A DNA stretch of 64,000 bases from Gordius sp. MW1 (Eukaryota; Nematomorpha; Gordioida; Gordea; Gordiidae): assembly GCA_964036665.1 (NCBI GenBank), contig OZ038526.1, positions 16,244,001-16,308,000 on the forward strand. Direction: 5' to 3'. Both the position numbers and the translations under genes were made by a program. Under the pieces are notes generated by a model. That model did no database searches and was not told the origin of the DNA. It worked only from the letters and a program-made list of their open reading frames with translations. Shown piece after piece: positions 53,141-64,000 of this stretch (the first letter of the stretch is position 1; each line of letters opens with the position of its first letter).

Positions 53141-53670
53141 GCAACAATAAAGCCTTGTCTTTTGTCAAAATGATAGTTCTCGCAGCTTAAAACTTCTTTT
53201 CCGAAGTCAATCGAGGATAATAGGATTCTCGAATTGGCTTACTTTTATATATTTTTTCAAGCTCTTTCACATAGAATAACAAAAAATAAATATTTTTACC
53301 TCAAAATTTTTCACATTTTTTTCTTTCAACCGTATTCATCCGATAAAAGTTGTCGTTTTCAGACACGATTTCCATGATAAAAAGTTAAAATATATCAGAA
53401 TCAGAAAACTATTACTTTGAAATCATGATCGCATACAGCAGTTTTCAAAAAGTAAGCACTCACGTTGCGATACAACAAACTAATCGCAACAATAAAACCT
53501 TGTCTTTTGTCAAAATCATAGTTCTCGCAGCTTAAAACTTCTTTTCAGAAGTCAATCGAGGATACTAGGATTCTCAAATTGGCTTATTTATATATTTTTA
53601 AGCTCTTTCACATAGAATAACAAAAAATAAATATTTTTACCTCAAAATTTTCACATATTTTTCTTTGAAC
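53140..53670 (+). repeat. B-type cluster 2 (one full body and flanking pieces)
   Basis: It opens with AAAGCCTTGTC and CTTTTCCGAAG in an otherwise A monomer, then an AATAACAAAAAATAAAT leader, a B body at 53362, the short TTATTTATATATTTTTAAG form and the switch back to A. Confidence 0.8.
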
Positions 53671-53929
53671 CGTATTCATCCGATGAAAGTTGTCGTTTTC
53701 AGACGTGGTTTCTATGATCCCAAGTAAAAATTTATCAGAATTTAAAAACTATTACTTTGAAATCATGATCGCATAGAGCAGTTTTCAAAAATTAAGCACT
53801 CACGTTGCGATACAACAAACTAATCGCAACAATAAAACGTTGTCTTTTGTCAAAATGATAGTTCTCGCAGCTTAAAACCTCTTCGGAAGTCAATCGAGGA
53901 TAATAGGATTCTCAAATTGGCTTACTTTT

Positions 53930-54300
53930 ATATATTTTTTCAAGCTCTTTCACATAGAATAACAAAAAAAAATGAGTATTTTTACCTCAAAATTTTTCAT
54001 ACTTTTTTCTTTCAACCGTATTCATCCGATGAAAGTTGTCGTTTTCAGACACGATTTCCATGATAAAAAGTTAAAATTTAATAGAAACCAGAAAACTATT
54101 ACTTTGAAATCATGATCGCATAGAGCAGTTTTTAAAAATTAAGCCCTCACGTTGCGATACAACAAACTAATCGCAACAATAAAGCCTTGTCTTTTGTCAA
54201 AATGATAGTTCTCGCAGCTTACAAACTTCTTTTCCGAAGTCAATCGAGGATAATAGGATTCTCAAATTGGCTTACTTTTATATATTTTTTCAAGCTCTTT
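53930..54300 (+). repeat. B-type cluster 3 (one monomer)
   Basis: A single B monomer (GACACGATTTCC at 54048, TTTAATAGAAACCAG, AGCCCTCACG, AAAGCCTTGTC, CTTACAAACTTC). The monomers on both sides have A bodies but B-like AATAACAAAAAAAATGAG leaders with TTTCTTCTTTTTTTC (about 54345 and 54690), so it sits among chimeras. Confidence 0.8.
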
Positions 54301-54885
54301 CACATAGAATAACAAAAAAAATGAGTATTTTTACCTCAAAATTTTTCTTCTTTTTTTCTTTCAACCGTATTCATCCGATGAAAGTTGTCGTTTTCAGACG
54401 TGGTTTCTATGATCCCAAGTAAAAATTTATCAGAATCTAAAAACTATTACTTTGAAATCGTGATCGCATAGAGCAGTTTTCAAAAATTAAGCACTCACGT
54501 TGCGATACAACAAACTAATCGCAACAATAAAACGTTGTCTTTTGTCAAAATGATAGTTCTCGCAGCTTAAAACCTCTTCGGAAGTCAATCGAGGATAATA
54601 GGATTCTCAAATTGGCTTACTTTTATATATTTTTTCAAGCTCTTTCACATAGAATAACAAAAAAAATGAGTATTTTTACCTCAAAATTTTTCTTCTTTTT
54701 TTCTTTCAACCGTATTGATCCAATGAAAGTTGTCGTTTTCAGACGTGGTTTCTATGATCCCAAGTAAAAATTTATCAGAATCTAAAAACTATTACTTTGA
54801 AATCATGATCGCATAGAGCAGTTTTCAAAAATTAAGCACTCACGTAGCGATACAACAAACTAATCGCAACAAAAAAGCCTTGTCT
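54300..54885 (+). repeat. Chimeric E-type monomers between B clusters 3 and 4
   Basis: Two monomers combine AATAACAAAAAAAATGAG leaders with A-type GACGTGGTTTC bodies. The first has ATCGTGATCG and lost three bases in CCTCTTCGGAAG; the second has TTGATCCAATG and ACGTAGCGATAC, which changes one base in the inverted repeat. Confidence 0.75.
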
Positions 54886-56510
54886 TTTGTCAAAATCATA
54901 GTTCTTGCAGCTTAAAACTTCTTTTCGGAAGTCAATCGAGGATACTAGGATTCTCAAATTGGCTTATTTATATATTTTTAAGCTCTTTCACATAGAATAA
55001 CAAAAAATAAATATTTTTACCTCAAAATTTTTCACATTTTTTTCTTTCAACCGTATTCATCCGATAAAAGTTGTCCCTTTTAGACACGATTTCCATGATA
55101 AAAAGTTAAAATTTGTCAGAATGAGAAATTTGAAATCATGATCGTATAGAGAAAAATTAAGCACTCACGTTGCGATACAACAAACTAATCGCAACAATAA
55201 AACCTTTTCTTTTGTCAAAATGATAGTTCTAGCAGCTTAAAACTTCTTTTCCGAAGTCAATCGAGGATAATAGGATTCCCAAATTGGCTTACTTTTATAT
55301 ATTTTTTTAAGCTCTTACACATAGAATACAAAAAATAAATATTTTTACCTCAAAATTTTTCACATTTTTTTCTTTCAACCGTATTGATCCGATGAAAGTT
55401 GTCGTTTTCAGATACGATTTTGATGATAAAAAGTTAAAATTTATCAGAATAAGAAAACTATTACTTTGAAATCATGATCGCATAGAGCAGTTTTCAAAAA
55501 TGAAGCACTCACGTTGCTATACAACAAACTAATCGCAACAATAAAACCTTGTCTTTTGTCAAAATGATAGTTCTCGCAGCTTGAAACTTCTTTTCCGAAG
55601 TCAATCGAGGATAATAGGATTCCCAAATTGGCTTACTTTTATATATTATTTCAAGCTCTTTCACATAGAATAACAAAAAATAAATATTTTTACCTCAAAA
55701 TTTTTCACATTTTTTTCTTTCAACCGTATTCATCCGATGAAAGTTGTCGTTTTCAGATACGATTTTGATGATAAAAAGTTAAAATTTATCAGAATAAGAA
55801 AACTATTACTTTGAAATCATGATCGCATAGAGCAGTTTTCAAAAATGAAGCACTCACGTTGCTATACAACAAACTAATCGCAACAATAAAACCTTGTCTT
55901 TTGTCAAAATGATAGTTCTCGCAGCTTAAAACTTCTTTTCCGAAGTCAATCGAGGATACTAGGATTCTCAAATTGGCTTATTTATATATTTTTAAGCTCT
56001 TTCTCATAGAATAACAAAAAATAAATATTTTTACCTCAAAATTTTTCACATTTTTTTCTTTCAACCGTATTCATCCGATAAAAGTTGTCGTTTTTAGACA
56101 CGATTTCCATGATAAAAAGTTAAAATTTGTCAGAATCAGAAAACTATTACTTTGAAATCATGATCGCATAGAGCAGTTTTCAAAAATTAAGCACTCACGT
56201 TGCGATACAACAAACTAATCGCAACAATAAAACCTTTTCTTTTGTCAAAATGATAGTTCTAGCAGCTTAAAACTTCTTTTCCGAAGTCAATCGAGGATAA
56301 TAGGATTCCCAAATTGGCTTACTTTTATATATTTTTTTAAGCTCTTACACATAGAATACAAAAAATAAATATTTTTACCTCAAAATTTTTCACATTTTTT
56401 TCTTTCAACCGTATATATGATGAAAGTTGTCGTTTTCAGACACGATTTCCATGATAAAAAGTTAAAATTTATCAGAGACATAATATTATTACTTTGAAAT
56501 CATGATCGCA
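54885..56510 (+). repeat. B-type cluster 4 (five monomers of types P, Q and S)
   Basis: Three sub-types recur. P: TTATTTATATATTTTTAAG leader, CCGATAAAAG, TTTGTCAGAAT. Q: CTCTTACACATAGAATAC leader, ATCAGAGACATAATATTATT. S: TATATTATTTCAAGC leader, GATACGATTTTGATG, CAGAATAAGAAAAC, AAATGAAGC and GTTGCTATAC. The order is P, a Q leader on an S body, S, P, Q. The first P monomer has two 8-bp deletions (near 55127 and 55152). TTCTAGCAG marks two monomers (55228, 56258). Confidence 0.82.
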
Positions 56511-59500
56511 TAGAGCAGTTTTCAAAAATTAAGCACTCACGTTGCGATACAACAAACTAATCGCAACAATAAAACGTTGTCTTTTGTCAAAATGATAGTT
56601 CTCGCAGCTTAAAACCTCTTTTCGGAAGTCAATCGAGGATAATAGGATTCTCAAATTGGCTTACTTTTATATATTTTTTCATGCTCTTTCACATAGAATC
56701 GAAAAATGCAAAAAAAATTTTACCTCAAAATTTTTCACATATTTTTCTTTGAACCGTATTCATCCGATGAAAGTTGTCGTTTTCAGACGTGGTTTCTATG
56801 ATCCCAAGTAAAAATTTATCAGAATCTAAAAACTATTACTTTGAAATCATGATCGCATAGAGCAGTTTTCAAAAATTAAGCACTCACGTTGCGATACAAC
56901 AAAATATTCGCAACAATAAAACGTTGTCTTTTGTCAAAATGATAGTTCTCGCAGCTTAAAACCTCTTTTCGGAAGTCAATCGAGGATAATAGGATTCTCA
57001 AATTAGCTTACTTTTATATATTTTTTCATGCTCTTTCACATAAAATCGAAAAAAATAAAAAAATTTACCTCAAAATTTTTCACATATTTTTCTTTGAACC
57101 GTATTCATCCGATGAAAGTTGTCGTTTTCAGACGTGGTTTCTATGATCCCAAGTAAAAATTTATCAGAATTTAAAAACTATTACTTTGAAATCATGATCG
57201 CATAGAGCAGTTTTCAAAAATTAAGCACTCACGTTGCGATACAACAAACTAATCGCAACAATAAAACGTTGTCTTTTGTCAAAATGATAGTTCTCGCAGC
57301 TTAAAACCTCTTTTCGGAAGTCAATCGAGGATAATAGGATTCTCAAATTGGCTTACTTTTATATATTTTTTCAAGCTCTTTCACATAGAATAACAAAAAA
57401 AATGAGTATTTTTACCTCAAAATTTTTCATATTTTTTTCTTTCAACCGTATTGATCCGATGAAAGTTGTCGTTTTCAGACGTGGTTTCTATGATCCCAAG
57501 TAAAAATTTATAAGAATCTAAAAACTGATCGCATAGAGCAGTTTTCAAAAATTAAGCACTCACGTTGCGATAACACAAACTAATCGCAACAATAAAACGT
57601 TGTCTTTTGTCAAAATGATAGTTCTCGCAGCTTAAAACCTCTTTTCGGAAGTCAATCGAGGATAATAGGATTCTCAAATTGGCTTACTTTTAAATATTTT
57701 TTCATGCTCTTTCACATAGAATCGAAAAAAATAAAAAATTTTACCTCAAAATTTTTCACATATTTTTCTTTGAACTGTATTCATCCGATGAAAGTTGTCG
57801 TTTTCAGACGTGGTTTCTATGATCCCAAGTAAAAATTTATCAGAATTTAAAAACTATTACTTTGAAATCATGATCGCATAGAGGAGTTTTCAAAAATTAA
57901 GCACTCACGTTGCGATACAACAAACTAATCGCAACAATAAAACGTTGTCTTTTGTCAAAATGATAGTTCTCGCAGCTTAAAACCTCTTTTCGGAAGTGAA
58001 TCGAGGATAATAGGATTCTCAAATTGGCTTACTTTTATATATTTTTTCATGCTCTTTCACATAGAATCGAAAAAAATAAAAAATTTTACCTCAAAATTTT
58101 TCACATATTTTTCTTTGAACCGTATTCATCCGATGAAAGTTGTCGTTTTCAGACATGGTTTCTATGATCCCAAGTAAAAATTTATCAGAATCTAAAAACT
58201 ATTACTTTGAAATCATGATCGCATAGAGCAGTTTTCAAAAATTAAGCACTCACGTTGCGATACAACAAACTAATCGCAACAATAAATCCTTGTCTTTTGT
58301 CAAAATGATAGTTCTCGCAGCTTAAAACCTCTATTCGGAAGTCAATCGAAGATAATAGGATTCTCAAATTGGCTTACTTTTATATATTTTTTCAAGCTCT
58401 TTCACATAGAATAACAAAAAATAAATATTTTTACCTCAAAATTTTTCACATTTTTTTCTTTCAACCGTATTGATCCGATGAAAGTTGTCGTTTTCAGACG
58501 TGGTTTCTATGATCCCAAGTAAAAAATTATCAGAATCTAAAAACTATTACTTTGAAATCATGATCGCATAGAGCAGTTTTCAAAAATTAAGCACTCACGT
58601 TGCGATACAACAAACTAATCGCAACAATAAAGCCTTGTCTTTTGTCAAAATGATAGTTCTCGCAGCTTAAAACCTCTATTCGGAAGTCAATCGAGGATAA
58701 TAAGATTCTCAAATTGGCTTACTTTTATATATTTATTCATGCTCTTTCACATAGAATCGAAAAAAATAAATATTTTTACCTCAAAATTTTTCACATATTT
58801 TTCTTTGAACCGTATTCATCCGATGAAAGTTGTCGTTTTCAGACGTGGTTTCTATGATCCCAAGTAAAAATTTATCAGAATCTAAAAACTATTACTTTGA
58901 AATCGTGATCGCATAGAGCAGTTTTCAAAAATTAAGCAATCAAGTTGCGATACAACAAACTAATCGTAACAATAAAACGTTGTCTTTTGTCAAAATGATA
59001 GTTCTCGCAGCTTAAAACCTCTTTTCGGAAGTCAATCGAGGATAATAGGATTCTCAAATTGGCTTACTTTTATATATTTTTTCATGCTCTTTCACATAGA
59101 ATCGAAAAAAATAAATATTTTTACCTCAAAATTTTTCACATATTTTTCTTTGAACCGTATTCATCCGATGAAAGTTGTCGTTTTCAGACGTGGTTTCTAT
59201 GATCCCAAGTAAAAATTTATCAGAATCTAAAAACTATTACTTTGAAATCATGATCGCATAGAGCAGTTTTCAAAAATTAAGCACTCACGTTGCGATACAA
59301 CAAACTAATCGCAACAATAAAACGTTGTCTTTTGTCAAAATGATAGTTCTCGCAGCTTAAAACCTCTTTTCGGAAGTCAATCGAGGATAATAGGATTCTC
59401 AAATTGGCTTACTTTTATATATTATTTCATGCTCTTTCACATAGAATCGAAAAAAATAAAAAATTTTACCTCAAAATTTTTCACATATTTTTCTTTGAAC

Positions 59501-61490
59501 CGTATTCATCCGATGAAAGTTGTCGTTTTCAGACGTGGTTTCTATGATCCCAAGTAAAAATTTATCAGAATCTAAAAACTATTACTTTAAAATCGTGATC
59601 GCATAGAGCAGTTTTCAAAAATTAAGCAATCAAGTTGCGATACAACAAACTAATCGCAACAATAAAACGTTGTCTTTTGTCAAAATGATAGTTCTCGCAG
59701 CTTAAAACCTCTTTTCGGAAGTCAATCGAGGATAATAGGATTCTCAAATTGGCTTACTTTTATATATTATTTCATGCTCTTTCACATAGAATCGAAAAAA
59801 ATAAAAAATTTTACCTCAAAATTTTTCACATATTTTTCTTTGAACCGTATTCATCCGATGAAAGTTGTCGTTTTCAGACGTGGTTTCTATGATCCCAAGT
59901 AAAAATTTATCAGAATTTAAAAACTATTACTTTTAAATCATGATCGCATAGAGCAGTTTTCAAAAATTAAGCAATCAAGTTGCGATACAACAAACTAATC
60001 GCAACAATAAAACGTTGTCTTTTGTCAAAATGATAGTTCTCGCAGCTTAAAACCTCTTTTCGGAAGTCAATCGAGGATAATAGGATTCTCAAATTGGCTT
60101 ACTTTTATATATTATTTCATGCTCTTTCACATAGAATCGAAAAAAATAAAAAATTTTACCTCAAAATTTTTCACATATTTTTCTTTGAACCGTATTCATC
60201 CGATGAAAGTTGTCGTTTTCAGACGTGGTTTCTATGATCCCAAGTAAAAATTTATCAGAATCTAAAAACTATTACTTTGAAATCGTGATCGCATAGAGCA
60301 GTTTTCAAAAATTAAGCAATCAAGTTGCGATACAACAAACTAATCGCAACAATAAAACGTTGTCTTTTGTCAAAATGATAGTTCTCGCAGCTTAAAACCT
60401 CTTTTCGGAAGTCAATCGAGGATAATAGGATTCTCAAATTGGCTTACTTTTATATATTTTTTCATGCTCTTTCACATAGAATCGAAAAAATAAAAAATTT
60501 TACCTCAAAATTTTTCACATATTTTTCTTTGAACCGTATTCATCCGATGAAAGTTGTCGTTTTCAGACGTGGTTTCTATGATCCCAAGTAAAAATTTATC
60601 AGAATTTAAAAACTATTACTTTGAAATCATGATCGCATAGAGCAGTTTTCAAAAATTAAGCACTCACGTTGCGATACAACAAACTAATCGCAACAATAAA
60701 ACGTTGTCTTTTGTCAAAATGATAGTTCTCGCAGCTTAAAACCTCTTTTCGGAAGTCAATCGAGGATAATAGGATTCTCAAATTGGCTTACTTTTATATA
60801 TTTTTTCATGCTCTTTCACATAGAATCGAAAAAAATAAATATTTTTACCTCAAAATTTTTCACATATTTTTCTTTGAACCGTATTCATCCGATGAAAGTT
60901 GTCGTTTTCAGACGTGGTTTCTATGATCATAAGTAAAAATTTATCAGAATCTAAAAACTATTACTTTGAAATCATGATCGCATAGAGCAGTTTTCAAAAA
61001 TTAAGCAATCAAGTTGCGATACAACAAACTAATCGCAACAATAAAACGTTGTCTTTTGTCAAAATGATAGTTCTCGCAGCTTAAAACCTCTTTTCGGAAG
61101 TCAATCGAGGATAATAGGATTCTCAAATTAGCTTACTTTTATATATTTTTTCATGCTCTTTCACATAGAATCGAAAAAAATATAAAATTTTACCTCAAAA
61201 TTTTTCACATATTTTTCTTTGAACCGTATTCATCCGATGAAAGTTGTCGTTTTCAGACGTGGTTTCTATGATCCCAAGTAAAAATTTATCAGAATTTAAA
61301 AACTATTACTTTGAAATCATGATCGCATAGAGCAGTTTTCAAAAATTAAGCACTCACGTTGCGATACAACAAACTAATCGCAACAATAAAACGTTGTCTT
61401 TTGTCAAAATGATAGTTCTCGCAGCTTAAAACCTCTTTTCGGAAGTCAATCGAGGATAATAGGATTCTCAAATTGGCTTACTTTTATATA
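56510..61490 (+). repeat. Mostly A-type monomers; E chimeras and a 690-bp dimer repeat
   Basis: About 14 monomers. E-type chimeras lie at about 57375 and 58412. One copy has a 16-bp deletion at 57526/57527 and GATAACACAAAC for GATACAACAAAC. F-like ATAGAGGAG with AGTGAATCG recurs near 57880-57996. TATATTATTTCATGC occurs in three neighbours exactly 345 bp apart (59417, 59762, 60107), and AATCGTGATC at 59591 and 60281 (690 bp) shows a two-monomer repeat. No gene is visible. Confidence 0.78.
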
Positions 61491-64000
61491 TTTTTTCAAG
61501 CTCTTTCACATAGAATAACAAAAAAAATGAGTATTTTTACCTCAAAATTTTTCATATTTTTTTCTTTCAACCGTATTCATCCGATGAAAGTTGTCGTTTT
61601 CAGACACGATTTCCATGATAAAAAGTTAAAATTTAATAGAAACCAGAAAACTATTACTTTGAAATCATGATCGCATAGAGCTGTTTTTAAAAATTAAGCC
61701 CTCACGTTGCGATACAACAAACTAATCGCAACAATAAAGCCTTGTCTTTTGTCAAAATGATAGTTCTCGCAGCTTAAAACTTCTTTTCCGAAGTCAATCG
61801 AAGATAATAGGATTCTCAAATTGGCTTACTTTTATATATTTTTTCAAGCTCTTTCACATAGAATAACAAAAAATAAATATTTTTACCTCAAAATTTTTCA
61901 CATTTTTTTCTTTCAACCGTATTCATCCGATAAAAGTTGTCGTTTTCAGACACGATTTCCATGATAAAAAGTTAAAATATATCAGAATCAGAAAACTATT
62001 ACTTTGAAATCATGATCGCATGCAGCAGTTTTCAAAAATTAAGCACTCACGTTGCGATACAACAAACTAATCGCAACAATAAAACCTTGTCTTTTGTCAA
62101 AATCATAGTTCTCGCAGCTTAAAACTTCTTTTCGGAAGTCAATCGAGGATACTAGGATTCTCAAATTGGCTTATTTATATATTTTTAAGCTCTTTCACAT
62201 AGAATAACAAAAAATAAATATTTTTACCTCAAAATTTTTCACATTTTTTTCTTTCAACAGTATTCATCCGATAAAAGTTGTCCTTTTAGACACGATTTCC
62301 ATGATAAAAAGTTAAAATTTGTCAGAATGAGAAAATTATTACTTTGAAATCATGATCGCATAGAGCAGTTTTCAAAAATTAAGCACTCACGTTGCGATAC
62401 AACAAACTAATCGCAACAATAAAACCTTTTCTTTTGTCAAAATGATAGTTCTAGCAGCTTAAAACTTCTTTTCCGAAGTCAATCGAGGATAATAGGATTC
62501 CCAAATTGGCTTACTTTTATATATTTTTTTAAGCTCTTACACATAGAATACAAAAAATAAATATTTTTACCTCAAAATTTTTCACATTTTTTTCTTTCAA
62601 CCGTATTGATCCGATGAAAGTTGTCGTTTTCAGACACGATTTCCATGATAAAAAGTTAAAATTTATCAGAGACATAATATTATTACTTTGAAATCATGAT
62701 CGCATAGAGCAGTTTTCAAAAATTAAGCACTCACGTTGCGATACAACAAACTAATCGCAACAATAAAACCTTGTCTTTTGTCAAAATGATAGTTCTCGCA
62801 GCTTTAAACTTCTTTTCCGAAGTCAATCGAGGATAATAGGATTCTCAAATTGGCTTACTTTTATATATTATTTCAAGCTCTTTCACATAGAATAACAAAA
62901 AATAAATATTTTTACCTCAAAATTTTCCACATTTTTTTCTTTCAACCGTATTCATCCGATGAAAGTTGTCGTTTTCAGATACGATTTTGATGATAAAAAG
63001 TTAAAATTTATCAGAATAAGAAAACTATTACTTTGAAATCATGATCGCATAGAGCAGTTTTCAAAAATGAAGCACTCACGTTGCTATACAACAAACTAAT
63101 CGCAACAATAAAACCTTGTCTTTTGTCAAAATGATAGTTCTCGCAGCTTAAAACTTCTTATCCGAAGTCAATCGAGGATACTAGGATTCTCAAATTGGCT
63201 TATTTATATATTTTTAAGCTCTTTCTCATAGAATAACAAAAATAAATATTTTTACCTCAAAATTTTTCACATTATTTTCTTTCAACCGTATTCATCCGAT
63301 AAAAGTTGTCGTTTTTAGACACGATTTCCATGATAAAAAGTTAAAATTTGTCAGAATCAGAAAACTATTACTTTGAAATCATGATCGCATAGAGCAGTTT
63401 TCAAAAATTAAGCACTCACGTTGCTATACAACAAACTAATCGCAACAATAAAACCTTGTCTTTTGTCAAAATGATAGTTCTCGCAGCTTAAAACTTCTTT
63501 TCCGAAGTCAATCGAGGATACTAGGATTCTCAAATTGGCTTATTTATATATTTTTAAGCTCTTTCACATAGAATAACAAAAAATAAATATTTTTACCTCA
63601 AAATTTTTCACATTTTTTTCTTTCAACCGTATTGATCGGATGAAAGTTGTCGTTTTCAGACACGATATCCATGATAAAAAGTTAAAATTTATCAGAGACA
63701 TAATATTATTACTTTGAAATCATGATCGCATAAAGCAGTTTTCAAAAATTAAGCACTCACGTTGCGATACAACAAACTAATCGCAACAATAAAACCTTGT
63801 CTTTTGTCAAAATGATAGTTCTCGCAGCTTAAAACTTCTTTTCCGAAGTCAATCGAGGATAATAGTTCTCAAATTGGCTTACTTTTATATATTTTTTTAA
63901 GCTCTTTCACATAGAATAACAAAATGTAAATATTTTTACCTCAAAATTTTTCACATTTTTTTCTTTCAACCGTATTCATCCGATGAAAGTTGTCGTTTTC
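61490..64000 (+). repeat. B-type cluster 5 (seven monomers, runs off the window)
   Basis: Bodies at about 61605, 61951, 62291, 62635, 62980, 63320 and 63661. The first two copy 51170-51940. The rest reuse the P, Q and S types of cluster 4 in a different order: P, Q, S, P, then a P-leader on a Q body. Shifts against cluster 4 are 7206 bp (55085 to 62291) and 7221-7222 bp (55758 to 62980, 56099 to 63320), about 21 monomers. The last partial monomer at 63860-64000 has a B-type leader with TAACAAAATGTAAAT. Confidence 0.85.
61918..62258 (+). repeat. Representative diverged (B-type) monomer, 341 bp
   Basis: This copy aligns with the A monomer over its whole length but carries a fixed set of differences: GACACGATTTCC for GACGTGGTTTC, ATGATAAAAAGTTAAAAT for ATGATCCCAAGTAAAAAT, CAGAAAACTATT for CTAAAAACTATT, AACCTTGTC for AACGTTGTC, CTTATTTATATATTTTTAAG for the usual TTACTTTTATATATTTTTTC, and AATAACAAAAAATAAAT with a TTTCAACCG end in place of AATCGAAAA and TTTGAACCG. 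The core with the inverted repeat is unchanged. Sixteen bodies of this group occur, at about 51299, 51644, 53364, 54050, 55085, 55413, 55758, 56099, 56441, 61605, 61951, 62291, 62635, 62980, 63320 and 63661. Confidence 0.9.

Larger units (their letters stand above)
51420..53720 (+). repeat. 5-mer duplication across a B/A boundary, about 1720 bp apart
   Basis: AAAGCCTTGTC (51430, 53149), GACACGATTTCC with CCGATAAAAG (51642, 53362), CATACAGCAG, AAAAAGTAAGC, GATACTAGG and the chimeric end ACCTCAAAATTTTCACATA recur at a shift of 1719-1720 bp. Both copies contain the same B-to-A switch, so the chimera existed before duplication. Confidence 0.8.
1..64000 (+). repeat. Tandem satellite array, ~345-bp monomer, about 186 copies
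   Basis: The same ~345-bp sequence recurs head-to-tail in one orientation across the whole window. Intact copies are 345 bp apart (for example 25461 to 25806); common variants run about 339-347 bp. Landmarks present in nearly every copy are CCGATGAAAGTTGTCG, AATCATGATCGCATAGAG, GTTGCGAT followed by ATCGCAAC, TTTTGTCAAAATGATAG and TTCTCAAATTGGCTTAC. Reading straight through, I saw no interruption by unrelated sequence and no change of orientation. Long satellites of this kind make up centromeric, pericentromeric or other heterochromatin in eukaryotes; which one this is cannot be told from sequence alone. The family is not one I recognise. Confidence 0.97.

Noticed and set aside
1-64000. Possible transposon, rRNA, tRNA or other unique insertion in the array.
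   Set aside because: Reading landmark to landmark, every interval is accounted for by monomer sequence; no foreign segment larger than a few bases was found.

Overview
This window is satellite DNA from end to end. All 64,000 bases are head-to-tail copies, on one strand, of a monomer of about 345 bp (about 186 copies). The monomer is AT-rich: a hand count of one complete monomer (25461-25805) gives about 31% G+C. I found no unique sequence, no inserted transposon, no inverted block, no RNA gene and no credible protein gene. The window starts and ends inside the array, so neither edge is visible. Every open frame is a short product of the repeat phase.

Long homogeneous AT-rich satellite with higher-order repeats (HORs) points to a eukaryotic heterochromatic or centromeric/pericentromeric region. 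The consensus has about 13 CpG against about 8 expected, so CpG is not depleted. That argues against a heavily methylated germline (vertebrate or plant) and fits many invertebrates such as insects or nematodes. I do not recognise the satellite family and cannot name the species. A centromeric role is inference only.

Layout, with all coordinates approximate at block edges: 252-3020, a 4-mer HOR of 1377 bp in two copies; 4032-7252, partial copies of neighbouring segments; 6985-8810, a 3-mer duplication of 1028-1030 bp; 7605-13155, two copies of an 8-mer HOR of exactly 2744 bp; 13130-13660, a copy of 5923-6453; 14780-18830, a 5-mer HOR of 1717 bp in about 2.4 copies, flanked by a 15-monomer-spaced duplication; 18865-22170, mixed monomers; 22170-24310, a 3-mer of 1033 bp; 23480-30510, an 11-mer of about 3774-3779 bp; 29475-33135, a 6-mer of 2067 bp; 34380-40920, a run without net indels in which every monomer is exactly 345 bp, containing a clean A-B-C-D HOR of 1380 bp (35686-39825); 39826-50488, irregular 4-, 5- and 7-mers built around a three-monomer E-F-G cassette; 51170-56510 and 61490-64000, a diverged subfamily (called B here) interspersed with ordinary (A) monomers; 56510-61490, mostly ordinary A monomers.

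The points most worth a second look are: the patchwork of different HOR lengths in one array; the E-F-G cassette; chimeric monomers that join a B-type leader to an A-type body; a strongly conserved core carrying a perfect 8-bp inverted repeat; and faint evidence that the 345-bp monomer is an old dimer of two ~172-bp half units. No gene network or operon exists here; the biology is that of repeat amplification, homogenisation and possible chromatin or protein binding.
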